A program made the position numbers and the translations under genes. Below the pieces are notes generated by a model, which was not told the origin of the DNA, did no database searches, and worked only from the letters and a program-made list of their open reading frames with translations. From CALAMC01 sp964459465 (GTDB taxonomy: Bacteria > Zixibacteria > MSB-5A5 > GN15 > PGXB01), in the NCBI GenBank assembly GCA_964459465.1, contig CAYWLR010000008.1, positions 62,001 through 126,000 on the forward strand: a DNA stretch of 64,000 nucleotides, read 5' to 3'. Positions within the stretch are counted from its first letter, which is position 1; each line of letters opens with the position of its first letter. Below are positions 23,778 through 32,991 of the stretch, one piece after another.

Positions 23778-24692
23778 ATGAATCCGATTCAGAAGTGGGC
23801 TATAGCGGTAAGGGCACCGTTTTTTACGGGTATTATTATACCGGTTTTATTCGGCGCGACTCTGGCTTTTTATGAAAGCGGGCAATTCAACTGGACGACC
23901 TTTTTGGTGACGCTGTTCGGGGCGATTTTCGCCCACGCTGCCGCCAATATGGCCAACGACTACTTTGACCATAAGACTACCGATGATGAAATAAATGAAA
24001 ATTATACTCCCTTTTCCGGCGGCAGTCGCGTTATTCAGAATAAACTTATGAGTCCGAAAACGGTTCTGGCCGGAGCATTCATATTCTGGGCTTTGGCGCT
24101 GGCCTGCGGGGTATATCTGACGATGGTGACTCCCGGTTACTGGGTTTTAATTATCGCCGCGGCCGGATTTATCGGCGGGTTTTTCTATACCGCTACCCGC
24201 TTTGCGTTTTCCTATCGGGGTCTGGGCGAAGTCATGATTCATATCAATTTCGGGATTCTTCCGGTGCTGGGCGCTTATTATGTCCAGACCGGGCATTTCA
24301 GCTGGTCGGCCTTCTGGACGTCGTTTCCGATCGGCTTTTTGATCACGGCTATTCTGTATATCAACCAGTATCCCGATTATGACGCCGATAAAGTTGTTGG
24401 CAAAAACCATCTGGTGGTGCGGCAGGGCAAGAAGGCCGCTATAGCCGGTTATTATTTTTTAATTTTCGGAAGCTATGCCGGGGTGGTGCTGGCCGTCATT
24501 TTCGGCCAATTAAGCCCGTATTCATTGATCGCTCTGCTGTCGCTTCCCGTCGCCCTCAAAACCGTGCGCATTTTCAGCCGTGAATACGAGAAAATAAAAG
24601 AACTTATACCGGCCATGGCCGGGACGGTCCAAACCCATTTACTGGTGGGGGCGTTGATGTCGGCCGGATGTGTCGCCGGGGCGCTCCTATAA
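23778..24692 (+). CDS. menA: UbiA-family prenyltransferase, probable 1,4-dihydroxy-2-naphthoate prenyltransferase
   Basis: 304 aa with about eight or nine membrane helices. The two Asp-rich prenyl-diphosphate sites are visible: N60-D61-YF-D64 in ANDYFDHKTTDDEIN, and YPDYDADKVVGKNHLV in the second half. FSGGSRVIQ after the first site and the KNHLVVRQGKK stretch fit MenA better than UbiA or chlorophyll synthase. It would make demethylmenaquinone. AGAGGAGAAGG precedes the ATG. No other men gene is present in the window. Confidence 0.78.
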   Translation: MNPIQKWAIAVRAPFFTGIIIPVLFGATLAFYESGQFNWTTFLVTLFGAIFAHAAANMANDYFDHKTTDDEINENYTPFSGGSRVIQNKLMSPKTVLAGAFIFWALALACGVYLTMVTPGYWVLIIAAAGFIGGFFYTATRFAFSYRGLGEVMIHINFGILPVLGAYYVQTGHFSWSAFWTSFPIGFLITAILYINQYPDYDADKVVGKNHLVVRQGKKAAIAGYYFLIFGSYAGVVLAVIFGQLSPYSLIALLSLPVALKTVRIFSREYEKIKELIPAMAGTVQTHLLVGALMSAGCVAGALL

Positions 24693-24710
24693 ACGGGCCC
24701 CGATGGGTCT

Positions 24711-24738
24711 TGACTTTACACTGATTGAGATATAGATT
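24711..24738 (+). promoter_or_regulatory. Candidate promoter of tRNA-Gly
   Basis: TTGACT (24711-24716), 16 bases, TAGATT (24733-24738). The tRNA starts 16 bases downstream. Confidence 0.4.
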
Positions 24739-24753
24739 TTAATAAATAATAAA

Positions 24754-24825
24754 GCGGGCGTAATTCAGCGGTAGAATGCAAGCTTCCCAAGCTTGACGTC
24801 GAGGGTTCGACTCCCTTCGCCCGCT
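24754..24825 (+). tRNA. tRNA-Gly (anticodon CCC)
   Basis: 72 nt cloverleaf. Acceptor GCGGGCG (24754-24760) pairs with CGCCCGC (24818-24824). D stem ATTC/GAAT, anticodon stem CAAGC/GCTTG with loop TTCCCAA (anticodon 24786-24788), T stem GAGGG/CCCTT with loop TTCGACT. CCA is not encoded. It decodes GGG. Confidence 0.95.
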
Positions 24826-24837
24826 TAATTTTATGCC

Positions 24838-26121
24838 ATGAAAGTACAGTCGATACATCCCGATTCGCCGCTTTTCGGATATGTCCGCAAAGGGTGGCAA
24901 CTGGTGTCTGTCAATGAACAGCCGGTGGCCGATACGCTGGACTTCCAGTTCAAGGCGGCCGACGACACTCTGTCGCTTGTTTTTAAAAATCCCGGCGGTG
25001 CTGCAAGCAAATTCGATTTCGGCATCGACCGTCCCCATGATTTGGGCCTCATTTTCGAAGACGACAAAATCCTGCGGTGCAAAGCCAACTGCATTTTCTG
25101 TTTCGTCCATCAGCAGCCCAAAGGGATGCGCCGCTCGCTCTATGTCAAGGACGATGATTTCCGCCTGTCATTTAAGCATGGCAATTTCATTACTTTATCG
25201 AATCTGACGGAAACCGATATAAAACGGATTATTGACCAGAATTTGTCGCCCTTGTATGTATCCGTGCACGCCACCGATGATAGTCTTAGGCGTTGTTTGC
25301 TGCGCAATGAAAAGCTGGAACCGATTATCCCGCTTTTGAGACGCCTAATAAAAGCCGGGATTGTATTTCATACACAGGTCGTGGTTTGCCCGGGTATAAA
25401 CGATGGCACCGCTTTAAATCGTACCATAGAGGACCTGGCGTCACTTTATCCGGGCGTGCAAACGATAGGCATTGTGCCGGTCGGGTTGACAAAATATCGC
25501 CAGAGACTGACACGCCTTAAGCCCTATGATAAATCCGGCGCAGGGGAGATGATCGATCTGATTGCGACTTATCAAGGCGCATTTCTCGTCAAATATGGCA
25601 CGCGTCTGGTTTTCGCGGCCGATGAATTCTATGTTCTGGCCGACCGCGATATCCCCCGTCTTTCCGAATACGAAGAAATGGAGCAATTCGAGAACGGCAT
25701 CGGGATGCTTCGCTGGACCATCACCCAATTTAATCGCCGACGGAAATCGTTGTCCAAAATGAAATCGAAAAAGCGTGTTGCGCTTTTGACCGGAACCTCG
25801 GCCCATGCGACTCTGAAAAGGGCAATAATCGGACCGCTCGTGAAGAATACCGGACTCGCGATTGACATTATTCCCGTCGAGAATAAATTCTGGGGCAAGA
25901 CGGTGACGGTCAGCGGCCTGTTGACCGGAGGTGACATAGGCCGGGCCGTGAAGCGTTTGGACGGGGCTTATGATATCATCCTGTTGCCGCCCAACTGCCT
26001 GAATGATGATAACCTGTTTTTGGACGACATGAACGTGCAAGACCTGAAGAGAAAACTCAACGCCGATATTCGTATCGGAAGTTATTTCATCGCCAATTCC
26101 ATATACGAGGCCGTGTCATGA
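24838..26121 (+). CDS. DUF512 family Fe-S/radical SAM-like protein
   Basis: 427 aa. It opens with a PDZ-like segment (about 1-60, SPLFGYVRKGWQLVSVNEQP) and then the cluster Cys81-x3-Cys85-x2-Cys88 in RCKANCIFCFVHQQPKGMR, a radical SAM-type 4Fe-4S motif. VSVHATDDSLRRCLLRN, VVVCPGINDG and the C-terminal DUF512 region follow. The family is conserved in many phyla and often sits beside der; here its stop overlaps the der start as ATGA, so a role linked to ribosome or GTPase function is plausible but unproved. It starts 12 bases after the tRNA. Confidence 0.82.
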   Translation: MKVQSIHPDSPLFGYVRKGWQLVSVNEQPVADTLDFQFKAADDTLSLVFKNPGGAASKFDFGIDRPHDLGLIFEDDKILRCKANCIFCFVHQQPKGMRRSLYVKDDDFRLSFKHGNFITLSNLTETDIKRIIDQNLSPLYVSVHATDDSLRRCLLRNEKLEPIIPLLRRLIKAGIVFHTQVVVCPGINDGTALNRTIEDLASLYPGVQTIGIVPVGLTKYRQRLTRLKPYDKSGAGEMIDLIATYQGAFLVKYGTRLVFAADEFYVLADRDIPRLSEYEEMEQFENGIGMLRWTITQFNRRRKSLSKMKSKKRVALLTGTSAHATLKRAIIGPLVKNTGLAIDIIPVENKFWGKTVTVSGLLTGGDIGRAVKRLDGAYDIILLPPNCLNDDNLFLDDMNVQDLKRKLNADIRIGSYFIANSIYEAVS

Positions 26122-27428
26122 GCCTTCCTCTGGTCGCCATCATCGGTCGTCCCAATGTCGGCAAGTCGTCGGTTTTCAACCGTTTCCTTAGAAGAAAAAT
26201 CGCCATTGTCGATGACAAACCGGGCATAACGCGAGACCGCAACTATGCTTTGTGCGACTGGAATGGCCGGGAGTTTTATCTGATCGATACCGGGGGCATG
26301 ATACCGGAGACGGCCAAAGGAATCGACCGCCTGGTTCTGGAACAGGCCGAAGAAGCCGTCATGCAGGCCGATCTGACGTTGTTCGTCGTCGATTGCCAGA
26401 CGGGCATTGACCGGGCCGATGAATTGATCGCGCGGCGGCTTCAGAAATCAAAACGCAAAGTCCTGCTTCTGGTCAACAAGGCCGACAATGATAATGTCGC
26501 CGTCGAACGATTTGCTTTCTACAAACTCGGTCTCGATGAACCCTGCCCCGTTTCGGCCAATACCGGTTACGGTGTCGGTGACGCTCTGGATAAATTGGTC
26601 GAACTCCTTCCGCACGAGGCAGACGACAAAATGGCCGGTGATGCCGTTCGTATTGCCATTATCGGTCGCCCCAATGTCGGCAAATCGTCGTTTATAAATA
26701 CACTTATAGGCGAAGAGCGCGTCATTGTTTCGCCGGTGCCGGGAACCACTCGCGATGCCGTCGATACGCCTTTCGAATACGATGGGAAAAAATACATCTT
26801 GATCGATACCGCCGGACTGCGCCGTAAAACCAAAGTCAAAGAAGACCTGGAATTTTTCATGACGCTTCGCACCTTGCGGGCAATCGAGGGATGTCATGTG
26901 GCGGTGGTGCTGGTGGATGCCTCCGAAGGGTTGTCGGTGCAGGATCTTAAAGTGATCGAAGACGCCGTCGAGGCCCGCCGGGCTATCGTCCTGGCCGTCA
27001 ATAAATGGGATCTGGTCGAGAAAGATACTCATACGGCCGGCATTTTCACCGAACAGGTGAAAACGTTTTTGGGCGTGCACGGTCATATCCCGCAAATATT
27101 TATATCCGCGCTAAGTGGTCAGCGCGTCGCCAAAACCCTGACGCTTATCGATACCGTTTATGAAAACTGGAATCGGCGCATACCGACCGCAGAATTGAAT
27201 GCCTTCGTCGAAACCATGGTCGCCAAACAACCGCCCGCCGCGATACGGGGCAAGTATATCAACATATATTATGCGACGCAAACCGATGTTGCGCCGCCGA
27301 CTTTCACCTTCTTCTGCAATCATCCCCAACTGCTCCAAAAAAGCTATTTGCGATATATCGACAATCGTCTCCGTGAGAGTTATGATTTTGCCGGTGTGCC
27401 CTTCCGGATAAAATTTAAAAAAAGATAA
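26118..27428 (+). CDS. der: Ribosome-assembly GTPase Der (EngA)
   Basis: 436 aa. Tandem GTPase domains: first P-loop IIGRPNVGKSSVFN (residues 9-22), second P-loop with Lys189 in IIGRPNVGKSSFIN. Switch motifs DKPGITRD and VPGTTRD, and both DTxG motifs (DTGG and DTAG), are present, followed by a C-terminal KH-like domain ending in PFRIKFKKR. It acts in 50S subunit maturation. It is translationally coupled to the DUF512 gene by a 4-base overlap. No clear terminator was seen after it. Confidence 0.96.
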   Translation: MSLPLVAIIGRPNVGKSSVFNRFLRRKIAIVDDKPGITRDRNYALCDWNGREFYLIDTGGMIPETAKGIDRLVLEQAEEAVMQADLTLFVVDCQTGIDRADELIARRLQKSKRKVLLLVNKADNDNVAVERFAFYKLGLDEPCPVSANTGYGVGDALDKLVELLPHEADDKMAGDAVRIAIIGRPNVGKSSFINTLIGEERVIVSPVPGTTRDAVDTPFEYDGKKYILIDTAGLRRKTKVKEDLEFFMTLRTLRAIEGCHVAVVLVDASEGLSVQDLKVIEDAVEARRAIVLAVNKWDLVEKDTHTAGIFTEQVKTFLGVHGHIPQIFISALSGQRVAKTLTLIDTVYENWNRRIPTAELNAFVETMVAKQPPAAIRGKYINIYYATQTDVAPPTFTFFCNHPQLLQKSYLRYIDNRLRESYDFAGVPFRIKFKKR

Positions 27429-27498
27429 ATATATTTTCATATTTTCATCCCTCCGGACTGGCCCTTAATTCAGGCGGTTTTATGCCGAATAATTGATT

Positions 27499-28794
27499 AT
27501 GAAGGTTAAAAGCGTCATCGAAACCCGGGTTCTTGATCTCGAATCAAGGCTGGAAGAGACGTCGCTTAAGCTTAGCGATTTGTCCACTATGGCCACGCTG
27601 GTAACGTCGCTTCTGGATATCGAAAGCATCCTGTCGGTGGCTATGGAAATGGCCATCCGCATGGCCGGCGGCGAGGTCGGCGCCATTCTTATCGAAGAAA
27701 ATAATGAGCTCGTTTCGCGGATTACCTGGGGAGTCGATGACGCGCTGGTAAAAAGTATTCGGTATCGGGATGGCGAAGACGTGGCTTCTTTCGCTTTCCA
27801 CAAACAGACGCCGGTCGTGGAGAATGCATATAATTTCCCCGTTGAGCACGGGCCTCGTATTGAAAGTCTTCTGGCCATGCCGATTTCTTCGCGGGCCAGA
27901 TGTCATGGCACGATTTTAATTATTAACAAAACCAGTGGAACGGGGTTTACGGACGCCGACAAGGAAAATCTCAAACTGCTGGCGCAATTCGCCGCGATTG
28001 CGATCGATAATTCCATGCTTCTCAAAGAATCCCTTGTCAAGCAGAAGATGGAGCAGGAGTTGGTCACCGCGACCGAAATTCAAAGCGCCATATTGCCGGA
28101 CAAAGATATTAAAATCAACGGGGTTGAAATAGGGACATTATATATTCCGGCCCGGCAGGTTGGCGGCGATTTCTATGATATCATCCGCATTAACGACGAC
28201 GAATTCATGATCGTGATCGGCGACGTCTCCAATAAAGGCGTTCCGGCGGCGCTGGTGATGTCGGCTACCATAGCCATTATAAGGTCACAGTTGACCCAAT
28301 TCGCGGTCATCAATCCTTCGGACCTTATGTCGCACATAAATAAAATTCTGTGCACCGGTATCATTAAATCCGAATCGATGTTTGTCACTTTATTCATTGC
28401 TCGTTTCGACCTGGCCAGGCGGAGGCTTGTATATTGTAACGCCGGCCATCCACCGCCGATGTACTGGAACGCACGCGAAGACAAGGTCAAGGGTCTAAAA
28501 ATCGGCGGGCCATTTGTGGGCCAATTTGATGATATTGCATATAAATTGGGAGAGGAAGCGGTGGAAAACGGTGACCATTTTTTTGCCTTTACCGATGGTT
28601 TAACCGAGGCCGCCGATGCCAAAAGCCGGCTATTTGGTCTGGAGCGGGCACAGCAGGTATTTATGGCGACTCGCAATTTGACCGCCCAGGCATTTTGCGA
28701 ACAAGCCAGAGACTATGTCGAACGTTTCAGCCGTGACGGTGATGCCGGAAATGTCGACGATTTGACGATATTGAAAATAATCATGAGGTTTTGA
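27499..28794 (+). CDS. GAF-domain PP2C/SpoIIE-type phosphatase (RsbU-like)
   Basis: 431 aa from the ATG at 27499 (a TTG lies two codons earlier). A short N-terminal coiled region (residues 8-30) is followed by a GAF domain (about 35-175) and a PPM/SpoIIE phosphatase domain (about 200-431) with VGGDFYDIIRINDDEFMIVIGDVSNKG and FAFTDGLTEA, whose Asp residues bind Mn/Mg, ending in DDLTILKIIM. Such enzymes dephosphorylate STAS anti-sigma antagonists. Directly downstream lie an RsbW-like kinase gene and a STAS protein gene, completing a partner-switch module. Confidence 0.88.
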   Translation: MKVKSVIETRVLDLESRLEETSLKLSDLSTMATLVTSLLDIESILSVAMEMAIRMAGGEVGAILIEENNELVSRITWGVDDALVKSIRYRDGEDVASFAFHKQTPVVENAYNFPVEHGPRIESLLAMPISSRARCHGTILIINKTSGTGFTDADKENLKLLAQFAAIAIDNSMLLKESLVKQKMEQELVTATEIQSAILPDKDIKINGVEIGTLYIPARQVGGDFYDIIRINDDEFMIVIGDVSNKGVPAALVMSATIAIIRSQLTQFAVINPSDLMSHINKILCTGIIKSESMFVTLFIARFDLARRRLVYCNAGHPPPMYWNAREDKVKGLKIGGPFVGQFDDIAYKLGEEAVENGDHFFAFTDGLTEAADAKSRLFGLERAQQVFMATRNLTAQAFCEQARDYVERFSRDGDAGNVDDLTILKIIMRF

Positions 28795-28800
28795 TTAAAA

Positions 28801-29226
28801 TTGAAGCGGACCCAGTTCACATATTCATCTTGCCTGGAAGCGGAGGGCCGTATGTTCGCCGATGTCAAAGCCTTTTTGGGCGCTTTCCCAATCAAGGATA
28901 AACGCCTGAACAATATTCTCCTGACAATTTCGGAGGCTTTTACCAATGCGCTGGTGCACGGTAATAAGCTGGATCCTTCCAAAAAGGTTGAGGTTATTCT
29001 GTCAATAAAGGATAGGGAATTAACTGCCGATATAATTGATGAAGGGGAGTGTGACCTGTCCTTTCTGCATGGCCGGGCACGGCCGGAGCCTATGGCAGAA
29101 GGCGGGCGTGGTATAGATCTGATTGAATGCTATACCGACAGCGTAGATTACCAAAAAGATGATAAGACGGGGGGATTGAAAATCTCCTTGAAATTTAATC
29201 TGGATATGAAAATAAGCGTAGGGTAG
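28801..29226 (+). CDS. Anti-sigma factor-type serine kinase (RsbW/HATPase_c_2)
   Basis: 141 aa, TTG start. GHKL ATPase N-box SEAFTNALVHGNKLD, then IIDEGECDLSFL and the glycine box GGRGIDLIECYTD. These small kinases phosphorylate a STAS partner and bind a target, often a sigma factor. No sigma factor gene is adjacent, so the target could be unlinked or be the histidine kinase/NtrC pair further down. It follows the RsbU-like gene by 6 bases and precedes the STAS gene by 20. Confidence 0.85.
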   Translation: MKRTQFTYSSCLEAEGRMFADVKAFLGAFPIKDKRLNNILLTISEAFTNALVHGNKLDPSKKVEVILSIKDRELTADIIDEGECDLSFLHGRARPEPMAEGGRGIDLIECYTDSVDYQKDDKTGGLKISLKFNLDMKISVG

Positions 29227-29246
29227 CCATAAAAGCGGAGGAAATC

Positions 29247-29603
29247 ATGAATTTTAACGTAAAAGACGCCGGCAATATTGCCATCGTGGAATTGAGCGGC
29301 CGACTGGACATGAGCAATGGTAACAAGCTGAAGGAAGTCGTCAAAGAAATGCTTCAAACCGGCAAGTCGCAGATTCACGTGAACCTGGCCGCCGTCGATT
29401 TTGTCAATAGTTCCGGCCTGGGCGCGCTGGTCTCAATAATGAAGGAAATCCGCTTGCACCGCGGTCGTCTGACCATGTCCGATCTTGTGGAATACGTTCG
29501 GGAAATATTCGATATCACGCAACTATCGCATATTTTCGAGATCTATTCGACTGAACGGGAAGCCCTGAATTCATACGAAGTCGGCGTTGGCGGAAAATCG
29601 TGA
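29247..29603 (+). CDS. STAS-domain anti-sigma factor antagonist (RsbV/SpoIIAA-like)
   Basis: 118 aa. STAS fold with AVDFVNSSGLGALVSIMKEI; the phospho-acceptor is Ser55 or Ser56. GCGGAGGAAATC gives a strong ribosome site. With the two genes before it, it makes a full phosphatase-kinase-antagonist switch. It is followed after 21 bases by a receiver-domain gene, so the switch and two-component genes may be co-expressed. Confidence 0.9.
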   Translation: MNFNVKDAGNIAIVELSGRLDMSNGNKLKEVVKEMLQTGKSQIHVNLAAVDFVNSSGLGALVSIMKEIRLHRGRLTMSDLVEYVREIFDITQLSHIFEIYSTEREALNSYEVGVGGKS

Positions 29604-29624
29604 CCATAAGCGGGAGATACATCT

Positions 29625-30032
29625 TTGGATATTACCCCTAAAAGTATTCTGATTGTCGATGATGAGCTTCTGATTCGCGACCTGCTGTATGATTTTTTCA
29701 GTGAAAGAAACTGGCAGGTCACGGTATGCGAATCGGCCGACAAAGCCATGGAACAGCTTAAAAATCGGCGTTTTGAGTTGGTCATTGTCGATCTAAAATT
29801 GCCCGAATCCGACGGAATATCACTGATCGGCAAAGTCAAAGCCTTTTTCCCCGATTTACCTATCCTGATTGTCACCGGCTTCCCCAGTCTGGAGTCGGCC
29901 ATCGCCGCACTACGATTGAAAGTCGAAGACTATATCGTGAAGCCGTTTAATATAAATAAGTTGTACAAGACGGCCGATTCCATTATCGAAAATCGACGAC
30001 AAACGGTCAATAAATCAGTGGAAATGACCTAA
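29625..30032 (+). CDS. Single-domain response regulator
   Basis: 135 aa, TTG start with GGGAGA 7 bases ahead. CheY-like receiver: acidic pair in ILIVDDELLIRDLL, phospho-acceptor Asp56 in LVIVDLKLPESDG, Thr in LIVTGFPS and the switch Lys in EDYIVKPFNINKL. There is no output domain, only a short tail. It probably passes signals from the adjacent histidine kinase or from the partner switch. Confidence 0.87.
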   Translation: MDITPKSILIVDDELLIRDLLYDFFSERNWQVTVCESADKAMEQLKNRRFELVIVDLKLPESDGISLIGKVKAFFPDLPILIVTGFPSLESAIAALRLKVEDYIVKPFNINKLYKTADSIIENRRQTVNKSVEMT

Positions 30033-30181
30033 AATTATCGTCGGTAATCAGGCAAATTCCCGTCCGGGGCAATCGCATATAATCAAAATAAGACCTTGCG
30101 CAACAATATTGATTTAAGTTTTTTTATTGCGCCCCTGTTTAACGGGGAATATTTTTCCCATCGGATAAGGGAGACGAGTTC

Positions 30182-31489
30182 ATGGATGAAGAAAAGGTTT
30201 CGGACATTGATTTGTCCGAAAGCATTGCCGAATTCACCGAGCGCTACAGCTCTTTCAGTGATGTAATCAATCGCATGCAGCGTCAATACCTGGCGCTGAA
30301 GGACACTTATACTCGCCAGAGCGATGAACTGCGCGATGTCAATGAATCGCTGCAAAATCTCGTTGCCGAAAATCGGGCCGTCACGGAATTTTTGAATTCC
30401 ATTCTGGGCTCCTTGACATCGGGCGTGATCGCGGTTGACCGGACCGGGAAAGTAACCCATATCAATCCCTCGGCCATGAAAATTCTGGGATTGCCCGGAG
30501 AAATATCTTCCGTTCGCGGCTGCCATTATGCCGATATAATTTCGGCGGTTGAGAACGGCGAATTTTCGGCGGTCGGGACCGTCGGCAGCGGTCTTTGTAT
30601 CGATTCGAAGGAAAAGAGAATTGAAACATATTATGGTACTGTCGTCGCTTTGCAGGTTTCAACCTCTCTTCTGAAAAACAAGCGGGGCGAGATTGTCGGA
30701 GCGGTGGAGCTCTTTTCGGATATATCCAAAGTCAAGCGTCTCGAGGAGAAATTATCGCGGATGAAAGTGCTGGCTTCATTGGGTGAATTGGCGGCGGCCA
30801 TTGCCCATGAAGTGCGAAACCCTCTTTTAGCGATCAACGGTTTTGCCTCACTTCTGGTGCGCGACCTGTGCCATGATCCATCCAAAAAGGCCATGGCCGA
30901 AAAAATCGTCACCGGTGTGAACAATATCAACGAAACCATCCAGAATCTTCTGGATTTTGCCCATAACGATGAAATTAATAAAATCCCGGTAACATTGAAC
31001 GAGTATCTTGATTCGATACTGGAAGAATTCTTCGACTCGATGGGGCCGGAATTTTCCAGGTCCTGTATCAGACGTGACTTTATAATAGATGACGAAGCCG
31101 TGATCGAAATCGACCCGCACTTGTTCCGGCAGGCGATTTTCAACCTGATAAGAAACGGTCTGGAAGCGAGCGCCGCCAAACCGGAAGTGACCGTATCCTG
31201 CCGAACGTTACCGCTGGACAAGTCCCAGTCGGAATTCGGCAAAAGACTCGAGCTTTCCGGTCTGGACCGCCTGACAGAAATCAGAATACGCGACAACGGT
31301 TCCGGTATACCGGATAGCCAAATCGAAAAAATATTCACACCGTTTTATTCGACCAAGGAAAACGGGACGGGCCTGGGATTGGCCATTGCCTGGAAAATAA
31401 TTAAAGCCCACGGCGGCGATTTATGTCTGGCCGACCACGGCTCCGACGGAGCAACTTTTTCAATAATATTGCCCATGAAAGTAATCTAA
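30182..31489 (+). CDS. PAS sensor histidine kinase (NtrB/FlrB-like)
   Basis: 435 aa, no membrane segments, so cytoplasmic. An N-terminal coiled coil (about 20-65) leads into a PAS domain (about 70-190, SILGSLTSGVIAVDRTGKV). The HisKA box follows with His209 in AAAIAHEVRNPLLAINGFASL, then a HATPase with NLIRNGLEAS, RDNGSGIPDSQIEKIFTPFYSTK and GTGLGLAIAWKI. The order is that of NtrB/FlrB kinases. Only 16 bases separate it from a sigma-54 activator gene, its probable partner, placed just upstream of the motility genes. Confidence 0.88.
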   Translation: MDEEKVSDIDLSESIAEFTERYSSFSDVINRMQRQYLALKDTYTRQSDELRDVNESLQNLVAENRAVTEFLNSILGSLTSGVIAVDRTGKVTHINPSAMKILGLPGEISSVRGCHYADIISAVENGEFSAVGTVGSGLCIDSKEKRIETYYGTVVALQVSTSLLKNKRGEIVGAVELFSDISKVKRLEEKLSRMKVLASLGELAAAIAHEVRNPLLAINGFASLLVRDLCHDPSKKAMAEKIVTGVNNINETIQNLLDFAHNDEINKIPVTLNEYLDSILEEFFDSMGPEFSRSCIRRDFIIDDEAVIEIDPHLFRQAIFNLIRNGLEASAAKPEVTVSCRTLPLDKSQSEFGKRLELSGLDRLTEIRIRDNGSGIPDSQIEKIFTPFYSTKENGTGLGLAIAWKIIKAHGGDLCLADHGSDGATFSIILPMKVI

Positions 31490-31505
31490 ACGGGGAGATA
31501 GCGGC

Positions 31506-32867
31506 ATGAAGCTTGATATTCTGGTAGTTGATGATGACCGTCTGGTAAACGATTTCCTGACCGAAACCATATCCCGCATGGGGCATAATGTTGAATCGGT
31601 CTTGTCGGCCGAGGATGCATTGGTCTGTCTGGATGAAGCCCGATTCGATCTTATGGTGTCGGATATCAAGATGAAAGGTATGGATGGCATCACCCTGCTG
31701 GGTCGCGCCAAAAGCATGCAGCCGGAAATAATGGCGATTATGATCACCGCCTATGGGACGGTCGAAAATGCCGTCAAAGCGATGAAAATGGGCGCCTATG
31801 ACTATTTGCTTAAACCGGTATCGCCGGATAATATCGAAATTGTGGTCGCACGGGCCGCCGAAGTGATCGAACTCCGCCGCGAAAATAAAATGCTTAAATC
31901 CGACCTGGCCGAGAAATATCAGAATATCGTGGGTAAATCTCAACGCATCAAACAGGTTTTCGATCTTATCGAGACTACCGCCGACGCCCGATCTACGGTG
32001 CTTATAACGGGTGAATCGGGAACGGGGAAAGAGCTGGTGGCGCGGGCGATTCACTATGCCTCGCCCCGTCGTGATAATCCTTTCATTAAGTTGAATTGTG
32101 CCGCCCTGCCAGAAAATCTGGTTGAGGCGGAATTGTTCGGGTATGAAAAGGGAGCTTTCACCGGGGCGGTTCGGCAACATAAGGGCCGGTTCGAACTGGC
32201 GCATACGGGGACTTTGTTGCTCGATGAAATCAGCGAGATGCCGTCGGGACTTCAGGCCAAACTTTTAAGAGTATTGCAGGAACGTGAATTCGAGAGACTC
32301 GGATCCGGAAAACCGATAGAAGTCGACGTTCGGATTATCGCCACGTCGAATCGTGATTTGAAGAAGGCCATTGCGCTCGGCCAATTTCGCGAAGACCTGT
32401 ATTTCCGTTTAAACGTCATCCCGATACATATTGCCTCGTTGCGGGAGCGGCTCGAGGATATTCCTCTTCTGGTCCAGCATTTCATTTTTAAGTACAACGC
32501 CGAAAATAACAAAAATATCACCGGGATCGACGATGACGTTATGAAATTGCTATTGAAATATCACTGGCCCGGAAATGTTCGCGAACTGGAAAATTACATC
32601 GAGCGGGCGGTTGTTACCTCGCCGGGGACGACACTGACGCGGGAATGTTTCCCCGGAGATCTGGTTTTGGGCAAATTATCCGAGCAAACGCCCGGATTGG
32701 AAATAGGCATCACGTTGCAGGAAGGTGAGAAATATCTGATACTCAAGACGCTGGAAAAATATAACGGAAATAAGACCAAGGCCGCCGAAGTGCTCAACAT
32801 AACCCCCCGGACTATTCGCAACAAATTGGCCGAATACAACATAGAAGATCCGGTCGAACAGGAATAA
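31506..32867 (+). CDS. Sigma-54-dependent response regulator (NtrC/FlrC-like)
   Basis: 453 aa. Receiver domain with phospho-acceptor Asp53 (LMVSDIKMKGMDG). AAA+ domain with the P-loop GESGTGKELVARAIHY, the sigma-54-contacting GAFTGA loop in EKGAFTGAVRQHK and LLLDEISEMPSGLQAKLL. C-terminal Fis-type helix-turn-helix (KTKAAEVLNITPRTIRNKLAEY). It activates sigma-54 promoters. Two strong -24/-12 sites lie in this window upstream of flgB and flgF, so it is the likely flagellar master activator, paired with the upstream kinase. Confidence 0.93.
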   Translation: MKLDILVVDDDRLVNDFLTETISRMGHNVESVLSAEDALVCLDEARFDLMVSDIKMKGMDGITLLGRAKSMQPEIMAIMITAYGTVENAVKAMKMGAYDYLLKPVSPDNIEIVVARAAEVIELRRENKMLKSDLAEKYQNIVGKSQRIKQVFDLIETTADARSTVLITGESGTGKELVARAIHYASPRRDNPFIKLNCAALPENLVEAELFGYEKGAFTGAVRQHKGRFELAHTGTLLLDEISEMPSGLQAKLLRVLQEREFERLGSGKPIEVDVRIIATSNRDLKKAIALGQFREDLYFRLNVIPIHIASLRERLEDIPLLVQHFIFKYNAENNKNITGIDDDVMKLLLKYHWPGNVRELENYIERAVVTSPGTTLTRECFPGDLVLGKLSEQTPGLEIGITLQEGEKYLILKTLEKYNGNKTKAAEVLNITPRTIRNKLAEYNIEDPVEQE

Positions 32868-32904
32868 TAGCCACCGTCGTGTAAATCCCTGCGGCAGGCT
32901 CAAT

Positions 32905-32930
32905 TAAAAATTCTCGTTTTTTGCCGATAA
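32905..32930 (+). promoter_or_regulatory. Sigma-28 (FliA) promoter of motAB
   Basis: TAAA at 32905-32908, 14 bases, then a perfect GCCGATAA at 32923-32930 (consensus TAAA-N15-GCCGATAA). The motA ATG is 62 bases downstream. Confidence 0.65.
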
Positions 32931-32991
32931 TCCCTGTAATTGCATATTGTTGCCGGAGCGGGAAAAATATCGCCCGCTTGATGGATTATTT

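Noticed and set aside
31401..32204. 267-codon frame antisense to the sigma-54 activator
   Set aside because: It is a shadow of the receiver and AAA+ coding sequence without start signals.
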